Assembly: GCA_001795345.1 (NCBI GenBank)
Contig: MGON01000046.1
Coordinates: 5,820-11,735 of the forward strand
Source: Chloroflexi bacterium RIFCSPLOWO2_02_FULL_71_16
GTDB taxonomy: Bacteria; Chloroflexota; Limnocylindria; P2-11E
Direction of reading: 5' to 3'
DNA length: 5,916 bases
The notes beneath the pieces were generated by a model. That model saw nothing but the letters and a program-made list of their open reading frames with translations. It ran no database searches and was not told the DNA's origin. Position 1 is the first letter of the stretch. The number at the start of each line of letters is the position of its first letter. Positions 1 to 5,774 of this stretch are shown piece after piece. Made by a program: the position numbers and the translations under genes.

Positions 1-2674
1 CGGCGTCGTCACGGACCTCGAAGGCCTTCACGTTCAGCTCGTCGCGGACGATCGCCGCGAGCTCGCCGGTCCCGTCGAGCAGGCCGCGGTCGTGGTCCGT
101 CCCGTCGAAGACGGCGACGAGGCGCGGGAGCGGCATGCGTACCTTCACGCCCGCGGCGCTCCGGGCGGCGTGGCCGAGCGTCACGGCGCGGCGCACGGCC
201 GCCATGCGCCGCTCGAGGTCGTCGTCGATCAGCGTCTCGTCGGCGGTCGGATAGCGGGTGTGGTGCACCGACGCGGGCGACCCCGGGATCACGTCGCGGG
301 CGAGCCCCTGGTACAGCGACTCGGCGAAGAAAGGCATGACCGGGGCGAAGAGCCGCGTCAGCGTCGTGAGCGCCTCGTAGAGGGTCTGCTGCGCCGCGAG
401 GGTCGTGCCGCCTCCCTGCGTTCCCCAGAACCTCGGGCGGCTGCGGCGCACGTACCAGACCGAGAGGTCCTCCCAGAACTGCTCCATGCCGAGCAGCGCG
501 CGCCGCACGTCGTACTCGTCGAGCGCCGCACGAGAGTCGCGCACCAGCCGGTGGAGCGTTGATAGGAGCCAGCGGTCCATGACGGGACGGTCCGCGACCG
601 GCACCGCCGGCGCCCTGGGGTCGAAGCCCTCGGCCTCCGCGTACGTGACGAAGAACGAGTAGACGTTCCAGAACGTGAGGAGGTGGCGCTTCACGGCATC
701 GAGGGCTGCGGTGCTGAAGAGCATCACCGCGTCGAGGCGCTCGCGCGCGACCATCCAGCGCACCGCATCGGCGCCCGAGCGCTCCATGATCTCGCTCAGC
801 AGGACGACGTTCTCGCCCGTCTTGTGGAACTCGCCGCCGGTGGCGTCCATCATCGGCTCGAAGGTCTGCACCGCGCGATAGGGCGCCTTGCCGGTCACGA
901 CGGTGCTGAAGAAGAGCATCGAGTAGAACCAGAGCCGCACCTGCTCGACCATCTCGACGACGTACTCGGCCGGGAACCACTTCTCCCAGTACGCGCGGTC
1001 GGTCTGGTAGCGCAGCGTCGAGAACGGGACCACGCCGGCGTCCAGCCAGCAGTCGCCCACCTCCTTCACGCGCTCGGCGTCGGCGCCGCACTCCGGGCAT
1101 CCCAAGACGACCCGGTCGATCCAGGGCCGGTGCAGCTCCTTCAGCTGATCGAGCCCGCCCTTGGCGAGACGGCGCAGCTCGTCCTGGCTCCCGAGCACGA
1201 AGAAGTGCCCGTTCGTGCAGGTGTAGAAGGGCAGCGGCAGGCCCCAGTAGCGCTTTCGGCTGATGTTCCAGTCGCCCATGTTCTGGAGCCAGTTCTCCAT
1301 GCGCGGCCCCGCATGCGGCGGGACCCACTTCACCTCGCGCGCGGCCGCGATCATCCGCGGCCGCAGCTCCGCCATGGAGATGAACCACTCGTCGGCCACG
1401 CGGAACACCAGCTCCTCGTGGCAGCGCCAGCACTCGGGGTATCGGTGCGTGTAGGGCTCCGAGCGCAGCAGCAGGCCGCGGCGCTCGAGATCGGCCGCGA
1501 TCTCGTCCGCGACGTCGCGCGCGTCCTTGCCCTCGAGCCACGCGAAGCCCGGGCGGTAGCGCGCCATGTCGTCGATCGGGACGATCACCGGCAGCTCGTG
1601 CGTCTTCGAGAGGGCGAAGTCCTCCTCGCCGCAGCCGGGAGCGATGTGCACGATGCCGGTACCCTCGGCCTCGCCGACGTCCTCCCACGGGATCACCTTG
1701 TGGCCGGCGACCGCCTCGGCCGCGGCCGGCAGCTCGCCGTCGAACGGCCCGCGGAAGCGCAGGCCCACGAGATCCCGGCCCTTGAGCGTGCCGAGCAGCT
1801 CGGCGTCGTCGCGCAGCGCCGAGCCGAACGTGCCGCGCGACATGATCAGGACCTCGTCGCCGCGCCGCGCGAGCGCGTATTCGAGGTCCGGGTGCACGGC
1901 GACCGCGACGTTCGCCGCGAGCGTCCACGGCGTCGTCGTCCAGACGAGGAAGCTCGCGCGCTGCTTCGCGAGATCCGCGCCTCTGACCCCCGCACCGTCG
2001 GCCTCGGCCGTCACGGGGAAGCGCACGAAGACCGCCTTGTGGGTCATGTCGCGGTACCCGAGCGCGAGCTCGTGCTGCGAGATCGCCGTCCCGCACCGGG
2101 CGCACCACGGCATCGAGCGGTGCCCCTTGTAGAGCCAGCCGCGCTCGTGGCAGATCCGGAGGACCTCCCAGATGTGAGACACGTTCGTGTCCGTATAGGT
2201 GAAGTAGCTGTCCTCCCAGTCCATCCACTGGCCGAGCCGCCGCGACTCCTTCGTGAACGCCGCCGCCGAGCGGTCCACCCGCGCGCGGCAGGCCTCGCTG
2301 AAGCGGTCGACGCCGTACCGCTCGATGTCGCGCTTGTTGCCGAGCCCCAGCTCGCGCTCCACCTCGACCTCGACCCAGAGGCCGTGGCAGTCGAAGCCGT
2401 TCTGGTAGCGCTGGTCGAACCCCTGCATGGCCTTGTACCGCTGGAACACGTCCTTGTACGTGCGCGCCCAGGCGTGGTGGATGCCCATCGCCTCGGCGTT
2501 GGCCGTGATCGGTCCGTCGATGAACGAAAAGACGGGCTTGCCCTCGTTCTGCTTCCGGAGCGCCTCGAAGCTCTTCTCGCGCTCCCACAGGTCGAGCACG
2601 CGGTGCTCGAGCTCCGGCAGGTCGAAGCCCGACCCGACCGCCGCGAAGCGCGTCTTCCGTCCCGTCACCGCCAT
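1..2674 (-). CDS. ileS: Isoleucyl-tRNA synthetase, long form with variant HIGH and KMSKS motifs (C-terminus cut off by window edge)
   Basis: This cytoplasmic class I synthetase charges tRNA-Ile. About 891 residues are visible without a stop; the family usually has about 1,000-1,050, so the C-terminal end lies outside. The frame opens at ATG 2674, eight bases after GGAGGAG. The Rossmann fold starts at FIDGPITAN (51-59). The HIGH position reads GIHH (64-67), followed by the usual spacing to K74-D75 and RY (79-80). The CP1 editing domain has WTTTPWTL (245-252) and HIAPG (343-347), with D352 at the expected editing aspartate, so hydrolysis of Val-tRNA is probably retained. CxxC pairs lie at 191/194, 415/418 and 526/529. 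The KMSKS position reads EFHKT (615-619), keeping only the second lysine, K618. The anticodon-binding domain begins near M699-DRW and includes WYVRRSR (740-746). A DELNVK motif near the visible end fits long-form IleRS. Overall similarity excludes ValRS and LeuRS. Confidence 0.95.
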   Translation of the reverse strand, partial: MAVTGRKTRFAAVGSGFDLPELEHRVLDLWEREKSFEALRKQNEGKPVFSFIDGPITANAEAMGIHHAWARTYKDVFQRYKAMQGFDQRYQNGFDCHGLWVEVEVERELGLGNKRDIERYGVDRFSEACRARVDRSAAAFTKESRRLGQWMDWEDSYFTYTDTNVSHIWEVLRICHERGWLYKGHRSMPWCARCGTAISQHELALGYRDMTHKAVFVRFPVTAEADGAGVRGADLAKQRASFLVWTTTPWTLAANVAVAVHPDLEYALARRGDEVLIMSRGTFGSALRDDAELLGTLKGRDLVGLRFRGPFDGELPAAAEAVAGHKVIPWEDVGEAEGTGIVHIAPGCGEEDFALSKTHELPVIVPIDDMARYRPGFAWLEGKDARDVADEIAADLERRGLLLRSEPYTHRYPECWRCHEELVFRVADEWFISMAELRPRMIAAAREVKWVPPHAGPRMENWLQNMGDWNISRKRYWGLPLPFYTCTNGHFFVLGSQDELRRLAKGGLDQLKELHRPWIDRVVLGCPECGADAERVKEVGDCWLDAGVVPFSTLRYQTDRAYWEKWFPAEYVVEMVEQVRLWFYSMLFFSTVVTGKAPYRAVQTFEPMMDATGGEFHKTGENVVLLSEIMERSGADAVRWMVARERLDAVMLFSTAALDAVKRHLLTFWNVYSFFVTYAEAEGFDPRAPAVPVADRPVMDRWLLSTLHRLVRDSRAALDEYDVRRALLGMEQFWEDLSVWYVRRSRPRFWGTQGGGTTLAAQQTLYEALTTLTRLFAPVMPFFAESLYQGLARDVIPGSPASVHHTRYPTADETLIDDDLERRMAAVRRAVTLGHAARSAAGVKVRMPLPRLVAVFDGTDHDRGLLDGTGELAAIVRDELNVKAFEVRDDA

Positions 2675-2682
2675 GCCGTTCT

Positions 2683-2689
2683 CTCCTCC
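2683..2689 (-). promoter_or_regulatory. Ribosome binding site of ileS
   Basis: GGAGGAG lies eight bases before the ATG at 2674 and fixes the ileS start. It sits only a few bases after the terminator T tract, so ribosomes can load only on transcripts that have read through the T-box terminator. Confidence 0.85.
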
Positions 2690-2694
2690 AAATG

Positions 2695-2723
2695 AAAAAG
2701 CCGTCCCGACATCCCGGGACGGC
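2695..2723 (-). terminator. Regulated intrinsic terminator in the ileS leader
   Basis: GCCGTCCCG (2723-2715) and CGGGACGGC (2708-2700) form a perfect nine-pair, mostly GC stem with a six-base loop, followed at once by TTTTT (2699-2695). It lies between the T-box and the ribosome binding site and is the off-state structure of the switch when tRNA-Ile is charged. Confidence 0.92.
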
Positions 2724-2746
2724 TCCGAGCCGCGGTACCACCCGAG
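2713..2746 (-). promoter_or_regulatory. T-box antiterminator with tRNA-acceptor-binding bulge
   Basis: CUCGGG (2746-2741) pairs with CCCGGG (2718-2713). A seven-base bulge UGGUACC (2740-2734) follows, then GCGGC (2733-2729) pairs with GCCGU (2723-2719) around a five-base loop. This is the textbook T-box antiterminator shape. Its 3' strands (2723-2715) are the same bases that form the 5' arm of the terminator, so the two folds exclude each other. Confidence 0.9.
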
Positions 2747-2880
2747 TTGGCGACGCTGGTCGCCCACTCACCTTCCGGCGTCGCGTTCCAACGCCTGCCG
2801 GTTGATAACCCAGGGCCTCTGGGTCCGCTTCTAGTCCCGCCCTACGGCGGTTTCTTGCGGCGGCATCGGGGTGGATGGCC

Positions 2881-3014
2881 CCTCAAGCGCCTTTCGACCT
2901 CAGTCTACCGCTCGTCGGGGCTGCTCTCCGAGTGTCGGCGCACCGCGGTACCCGACGCGCTCGGGCGCCCGGCCTTCTACACCTCGCTCCCGATCGTCCC
3001 AATGGCACGGACCG
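2881..3014. other. Region upstream of the ileS leader with no recognisable gene
   Basis: No frame here gives a believable protein on either strand. The stretch should contain the ileS promoter on the minus strand, but no good -35/-10 pair was found; TAGACT at 2907-2902 is the only weak -10 candidate. It also holds a second copy of the ten bases GGTACCGCGG (minus strand, 2952-2943) that also occur in the T-box, without the other T-box elements, and a GC-rich palindrome CGGGCGCCCG near 2962-2971. Confidence 0.5.
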
Positions 3015-3182
3015 CCACGATGTGCACGGTCCCGATCCGCGTCCTACCGCATAGGGCCTCGCGCATCCGCATTCGCCGCGTCATCCACGGTGCGCCTTCC
3101 CTGCATGAAGAAGGCGGACCTGGCGCTCTACGCGGCGAAGGACCAGGGCGGCCACACGGTCGCGCTAGCACCGAGCGACGAG
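3015..3182 (+). pseudogene. Decayed C-terminal remnant of a GGDEF (diguanylate cyclase) domain
   Basis: The frame from 3105 reads MKKADLALYAAKDQGGHTV, which matches the closing segment of GGDEF domains (typically a RADxALYxAKxxGRNRV pattern). The rest of the domain is missing. A short stretch in another frame just upstream (about 3024-3050) reads CTVPIRVL, which could be the eroded TVSIGVA strand that normally comes some 20-30 residues earlier. That would imply at least one frameshift. No GGDEF active-site motif was found, so cyclase activity is not expected. The remnant is open and in frame with the small gene starting at 3183, so a 71-residue product starting at 3105 is possible. Identification rests on one good motif and one weak one. 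Confidence 0.5.
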
Positions 3183-3320
3183 ATGGTGCTCAAGTCGTCG
3201 TACTACACGGCCTCCCAGCTCGGGCGGCTCCGGTCGCTCGCCGAGCGTCAGAAGAAGAAAGAGGCGGTGCTGCTGCGCGAAGCCCTCGACGACGTGCTGC
3301 GGAAGTACGATCGCTCGTAA
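3183..3320 (+). CDS. Small ribbon-helix-helix-like protein (putative DNA-binding)
   Basis: This 45-residue protein has the layout of a ribbon-helix-helix (MetJ/Arc/CopG-like) fold. A short strand (MVLKSSYY, 1-8) precedes helix A (about 9-23, ASQLGRLRSLAERQ), a basic turn KKK, and helix B with the family-like pattern LLREALDDVLRKY (about 30-42). Such proteins dimerise, and the paired strands contact DNA; many are antitoxins or autoregulators, but no toxin gene is next to it. The ATG at 3183 fits the fold; the alternative ATG at 3105 would add 26 residues resembling a GGDEF tail. Neither start has a strong ribosome binding site. The gene ends with TAA at 3318-3320, directly against the GTG of the Nudix gene in the same frame. 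Function beyond probable DNA binding cannot be read from the sequence. Confidence 0.65.
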   Translation: MVLKSSYYTASQLGRLRSLAERQKKKEAVLLREALDDVLRKYDRS

Positions 3321-3938
3321 GTGGTCGAGGCGGGAAGAGAGCGGCTGAGCGCGGCCGCGGAGCGTGAGCTCGCCGAGCTCGCGGAGCGGTACGGCCAGCC
3401 GCGCCTGGTCAGCGCGCACATCGACGACGCGTTCTTCGACCCGATCAGGCGGCCCGATCGCTTCGGCGAGGTCTGCATGGTCATCCGCCGGCCGGGCGGG
3501 AAGCTCATCCTCAGCACGAAGGACTTCTACCCCCGCGGCGCGTACCGGCTGCCGACGGGCGGGATCGCCCACGACGAGGCCATATTCGACGCCCTCCTGC
3601 GGGAGACGCGCGAGGAGACGGGGCTCGAGGTCGAGGTGCGACGGCTGCTCGCGTGGATCGAGTACGAAGGCGCGGGTGTGGGCAGGTCCGAGGATCGGCT
3701 CAGCTTCCACACCTTCGCGTTCCTGCTCGACGAGACGGGCGGTACGCTCGGGTCGCTCGATCCGGGCGAGCGCATCCTCGACTTCCGCGAGATCGAGCCC
3801 GCCGAGCTGCCGGCGGTCGCGGCACGTCTCGAGGCGATCGCGTCGGCGATCAGCCCGGAGATCGTCGGCGACTGGGCGGCGTGGGGCCGCTTCCGCGCGG
3901 TCGTGCACCGCGCGGTGCACGAGGCGCTCGCCGGCTAG
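3321..3938 (+). CDS. Nudix hydrolase
   Basis: This 205-residue soluble protein has a complete Nudix box at residues 80-102: G80, E86 and RETREETGL (94-102). This matches the Gx5Ex7REUxEExGU signature, whose glutamates bind the metal used to cleave a nucleoside diphosphate linked to another group. The fold begins around GEVCMVIRRPGGK (49-61), with LPTGG (77-81) leading into the box. An N-terminal helical segment (about 5-24) and a C-terminal helical region (about 165-200) flank it. The substrate cannot be inferred. The start is taken as GTG 3321, immediately after the TAA of the RHH gene; no ribosome binding site precedes it, so translation probably depends on ribosomes ending at that stop. 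The next in-frame ATG (residue 53) would remove the first strand of the fold. It converges on the membrane gene with a six-base gap. Confidence 0.92.
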   Translation: MVEAGRERLSAAAERELAELAERYGQPRLVSAHIDDAFFDPIRRPDRFGEVCMVIRRPGGKLILSTKDFYPRGAYRLPTGGIAHDEAIFDALLRETREETGLEVEVRRLLAWIEYEGAGVGRSEDRLSFHTFAFLLDETGGTLGSLDPGERILDFREIEPAELPAVAARLEAIASAISPEIVGDWAAWGRFRAVVHRAVHEALAG

Positions 3939-3944
3939 CAGCCT

Positions 3945-4430
3945 TCAGCGGACGAACGCGGCGTACACGAGGTCATGGGCGTACAGGACCAGGGGTAGCA
4001 GCAGCACGGCCGCGATGACGATGCGCGTGACCACCGGATGCGGACGGCGCAGGCGCGTGTACGTGACGACGAGCGCGATGGAGACCGCTGACAGGAGCGG
4101 GACCTGCACGAACCAGTGGAGCGGGTCCGCGCCGTCGGCGATGAGCGAGTAGGCGACCGACCCGGCGAGGAAGCCGCTGACCAGGCCGACCACGGCGTAG
4201 ACGCCGGCATTGCGGACGGGGTCGCGCAGCGCGAGGAGGAGACCGAGAGCGAGGGAGAGCAGCATCGCGCCAAGCAGGCGCTCGTAGACCGCGTGGTAGG
4301 GCGGGAAGAAGAACGCCTGCGGGAAGGCGAGCGAGAGAGCGACCGGGGAGACGAAGAGGATCGCGCAGACGACGCCGACGACGCGCGCGGCGCGGAGGGT
4401 GGCGCTGTCCACGTGGCCGGCGCTGAACAC
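3945..4430 (-). CDS. Five-helix integral membrane protein of unknown function
   Basis: A 161-residue hydrophobic protein if it starts at GTG 4430. Predicted membrane segments lie at about residues 17-36, 52-68, 77-98, 107-125 and 137-158, with short loops. An Arg-rich cytoplasmic-type loop, RLRRPHP (126-132), sits before the last helix. No family motif or catalytic pattern was recognised. The frame stays open upstream to an ATG at 4514, but that extension is Pro/Gly-rich, overlaps the LCP gene on the other strand and is probably not translated. GTG 4412 is another option. No ribosome binding site precedes any start; a -10-like TAACTT seven bases before GTG 4430 suggests a very short or leaderless transcript. 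The direction is supported because the other frames here give only Arg/Ser-rich or charged low-complexity translations. Function is unknown. Confidence 0.7.
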   Translation of the reverse strand: MFSAGHVDSATLRAARVVGVVCAILFVSPVALSLAFPQAFFFPPYHAVYERLLGAMLLSLALGLLLALRDPVRNAGVYAVVGLVSGFLAGSVAYSLIADGADPLHWFVQVPLLSAVSIALVVTYTRLRRPHPVVTRIVIAAVLLLPLVLYAHDLVYAAFVR

Positions 4431-4437
4431 GCTCGCG

Positions 4438-4446
4438 AAGTTAGCA
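4438..4446 (-). promoter_or_regulatory. Possible extended -10 element for the membrane protein gene
   Basis: TGCTAACTT on the minus strand fits the TGnTAnnnT pattern of an extended -10. It ends seven bases before GTG 4430, the spacing expected for a leaderless message. No matching -35 hexamer was seen, and a short degenerate match can arise by chance. Confidence 0.25.
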
Positions 4447-4453
4447 GCACACA

Positions 4454-5770
4454 ATGTTCCCGGTGATCCCGACGCCGGTGCCCGCGCTCCCCCTCCCTCG
4501 GGAGCGCTCCGCATTCGCTACGGTCCTCTCCGGCCTCCTGCCCGGGCTTGGCCAGATCTACCAGGAGCGCTGGGCGCGTGGCGCGCTCATGCTCCTGCTG
4601 CCGCCGCTCGTCCTCGCCCTCCTGGCGGGCGTCGTGGTCATGGCTCCGCCGATCGCCCAGGTCGCCATCCGGCGCGCCGCGCTCCTCGCGACCCTCGTCG
4701 TGGGTGCGATGTTCGCGTACCACGTCACGGTCGTGAGCGACGCGTTCGCCGGACGGTCGGGCTCGTTCAGGCGTCACCGCCTCGCCGACTACGGATGGCT
4801 CGTGGCCGTGCTGGTGGTCCTCGGCGTCGCGTACCTACCCGTATACCGCCAGTCGATCGCGTGGGCCGGCGTGATCGCTTCCGTCTTCCAGGTGCCCGAG
4901 CGCACCATCGACGCCGGCACGTCGTCGGCCGGGACGACCGCGCCCGGGTGGTCGGAGCGCGAGCGCCTCAACGTCCTCCTCCTCGGGGTCGACACGCGCG
5001 ACAACGCCGAGACCAACAACACCGACACGGTCATCGTGCTCAGCCTGGATCCGGTCGGCCAGACGGCGGCGATGCTGTCGATCCCGCGCGACACCCTGGT
5101 GGACATCCCGGGGGTCGGCAAGGACAAGGTGAACTCGGCGTACGCCCACGGGGGGACCGGCTCGCGAGGCGCGGAGCTGGCGCGTCGCACCGTCGAGGAT
5201 CTGCTCGCCATACCAATCCACAGCTACGCGCTGATCGACTTCACCGCGTTCCGCAGCACCATCGACTCGGTCGGCGGGGTGCTGGTCGACGTGCGGCGTC
5301 CGCTGCGGGACGAGCGGTACCCCACCTCGGACTACGGCGTCGAGCGCATTCGCTTCCTTGCCGGGCCGCAGCTCATGGACGGCGAGGACGCCCTCCGCTA
5401 CGCGCGGTCACGTCACGACAGCAACGACTTCAGCCGCGCGCGCCGTCAGCAGATCGTGCTGTTCGCACTCCGCAGCCGCCTCGCCCAGGCGGGGATATTC
5501 CGCATGCCCGGCCTCATGGAGCAGGTCGGCCCGCTGGTGCGGACGACATTCGACCCGGGCGACGTGCTGCGCCTGGCGCGAACGGCGCTGGGGGTCGAGG
5601 CGAGCGAGATCCGGAGCGAGGTGCTCCTGCCGTGCGGCGGGGACGAGCCGCACTGCGAGCTCATCGAGGAGAACACGCCGGCCGGCTACTACCTCATCCC
5701 GGACGTCGACAAGGTCCGGGCGCTCGTGGCGGATCTCTTCTCGCAGGCCGCCGGGAGCTCGCTGCCCTAG
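4454..5770 (+). CDS. LytR-CpsA-Psr (LCP) family glycopolymer transferase with multi-spanning N-terminus
   Basis: LCP proteins move glycopolymers from polyprenyl-phosphate carriers onto the cell wall, acting outside the membrane. The 438 residues divide into a membrane part (1-~131) and an LCP domain (about 171-345), plus a C-terminal extension. LCP hallmarks, in order, are NVLLLGVDTRD (173-183), NTDT (189-192), SIPRDT (209-214), KVNSAYAHGG (225-234), VGGVLVDV (273-280), and RYARSRHDSNDFSRARRQQ (315-333), with the arginines and aspartates that bind the lipid phosphate and metal. The N-terminus has about three membrane segments (41-63, 74-97, 113-131) preceded by LLPGLGQIYQERWARG (28-43), instead of the single anchor common in LCP proteins. 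Cys394 and Cys401 could form an extracellular disulfide. ATG 4454 was chosen although no clear ribosome binding site precedes it. The gene lies 23 bases from a divergent gene and four bases from the converging aminotransferase gene. Its exact polymer substrate is unknown. Confidence 0.93.
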   Translation: MFPVIPTPVPALPLPRERSAFATVLSGLLPGLGQIYQERWARGALMLLLPPLVLALLAGVVVMAPPIAQVAIRRAALLATLVVGAMFAYHVTVVSDAFAGRSGSFRRHRLADYGWLVAVLVVLGVAYLPVYRQSIAWAGVIASVFQVPERTIDAGTSSAGTTAPGWSERERLNVLLLGVDTRDNAETNNTDTVIVLSLDPVGQTAAMLSIPRDTLVDIPGVGKDKVNSAYAHGGTGSRGAELARRTVEDLLAIPIHSYALIDFTAFRSTIDSVGGVLVDVRRPLRDERYPTSDYGVERIRFLAGPQLMDGEDALRYARSRHDSNDFSRARRQQIVLFALRSRLAQAGIFRMPGLMEQVGPLVRTTFDPGDVLRLARTALGVEASEIRSEVLLPCGGDEPHCELIEENTPAGYYLIPDVDKVRALVADLFSQAAGSSLP

Positions 5771-5774
5771 CGGC

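Larger units (their letters stand above)
2695..2880 (-). promoter_or_regulatory. T-box riboswitch leader of ileS (transcriptional type)
   Basis: Read on the minus strand, the leader holds the canonical T-box sequence GGGTGGTACCGCGG (2743-2730), an antiterminator, a competing terminator and then ileS. Known T-boxes bind their cognate uncharged tRNA; the UGGN of the bulge pairs with the tRNA NCCA end. Here UGGU would suit a discriminator A, as in tRNA-Ile. Upstream is a Stem III-like hairpin GGCGAC/GTCGCC with loop CAGC (2764-2749), and a stem CCGGC/GCCGG with inner GCGU/ACGC (2801-2775). A basal Stem I helix can be drawn between 2866-2858 and 2800-2791 (nine pairs, one bulged A). This places an AUC isoleucine codon followed by A (2806-2804) in an unpaired stretch beside the helix. 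The Stem I assignment and the 5' end are tentative; the 3' half is secure. No confident promoter was seen. Confidence 0.92.

Noticed and set aside
683..2695. A 670-codon open frame on the plus strand
   Set aside because: It lies antisense to ileS, is rich in Arg/Ala/His/Val, has no family motif, and mirrors the third-position GC bias of the real gene.
9..2771. A 920-codon open frame on the minus strand, out of frame with ileS
   Set aside because: Its translation is Arg/Gly/Ala-rich with no domain. The ileS frame from 2674 gives a continuous recognisable synthetase, so this is a GC-rich shadow.
2902..2907. TAGACT (minus strand) as the ileS -10 promoter box
   Set aside because: Four of six matches and no -35 hexamer at the right distance; too weak to annotate as a promoter.
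2943..2952. A second copy of GGTACCGCGG (minus strand) that could mark a tandem T-box
   Set aside because: It lacks the preceding GGGTGG part of the T-box, has no antiterminator partner and no terminator follows, so chance in GC-rich DNA is the simpler explanation.
2977..3171. A short minus-strand frame with ATG upstream of the ileS leader
   Set aside because: It is Arg/Pro-rich, has no domain or good ribosome binding site, and runs opposite to the GGDEF-like segment.
3183..3938. RHH plus Nudix pair as a toxin-antitoxin module
   Set aside because: A small RHH protein is antitoxin-like, but the partner is a Nudix enzyme with an intact box and no toxin fold, so nothing supports such a role.
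3939..3944. Terminator between the converging Nudix and membrane protein genes
   Set aside because: The gap is six bases and no stem with a T tract is seen around it. The same holds for the four-base gap at 5771-5774.
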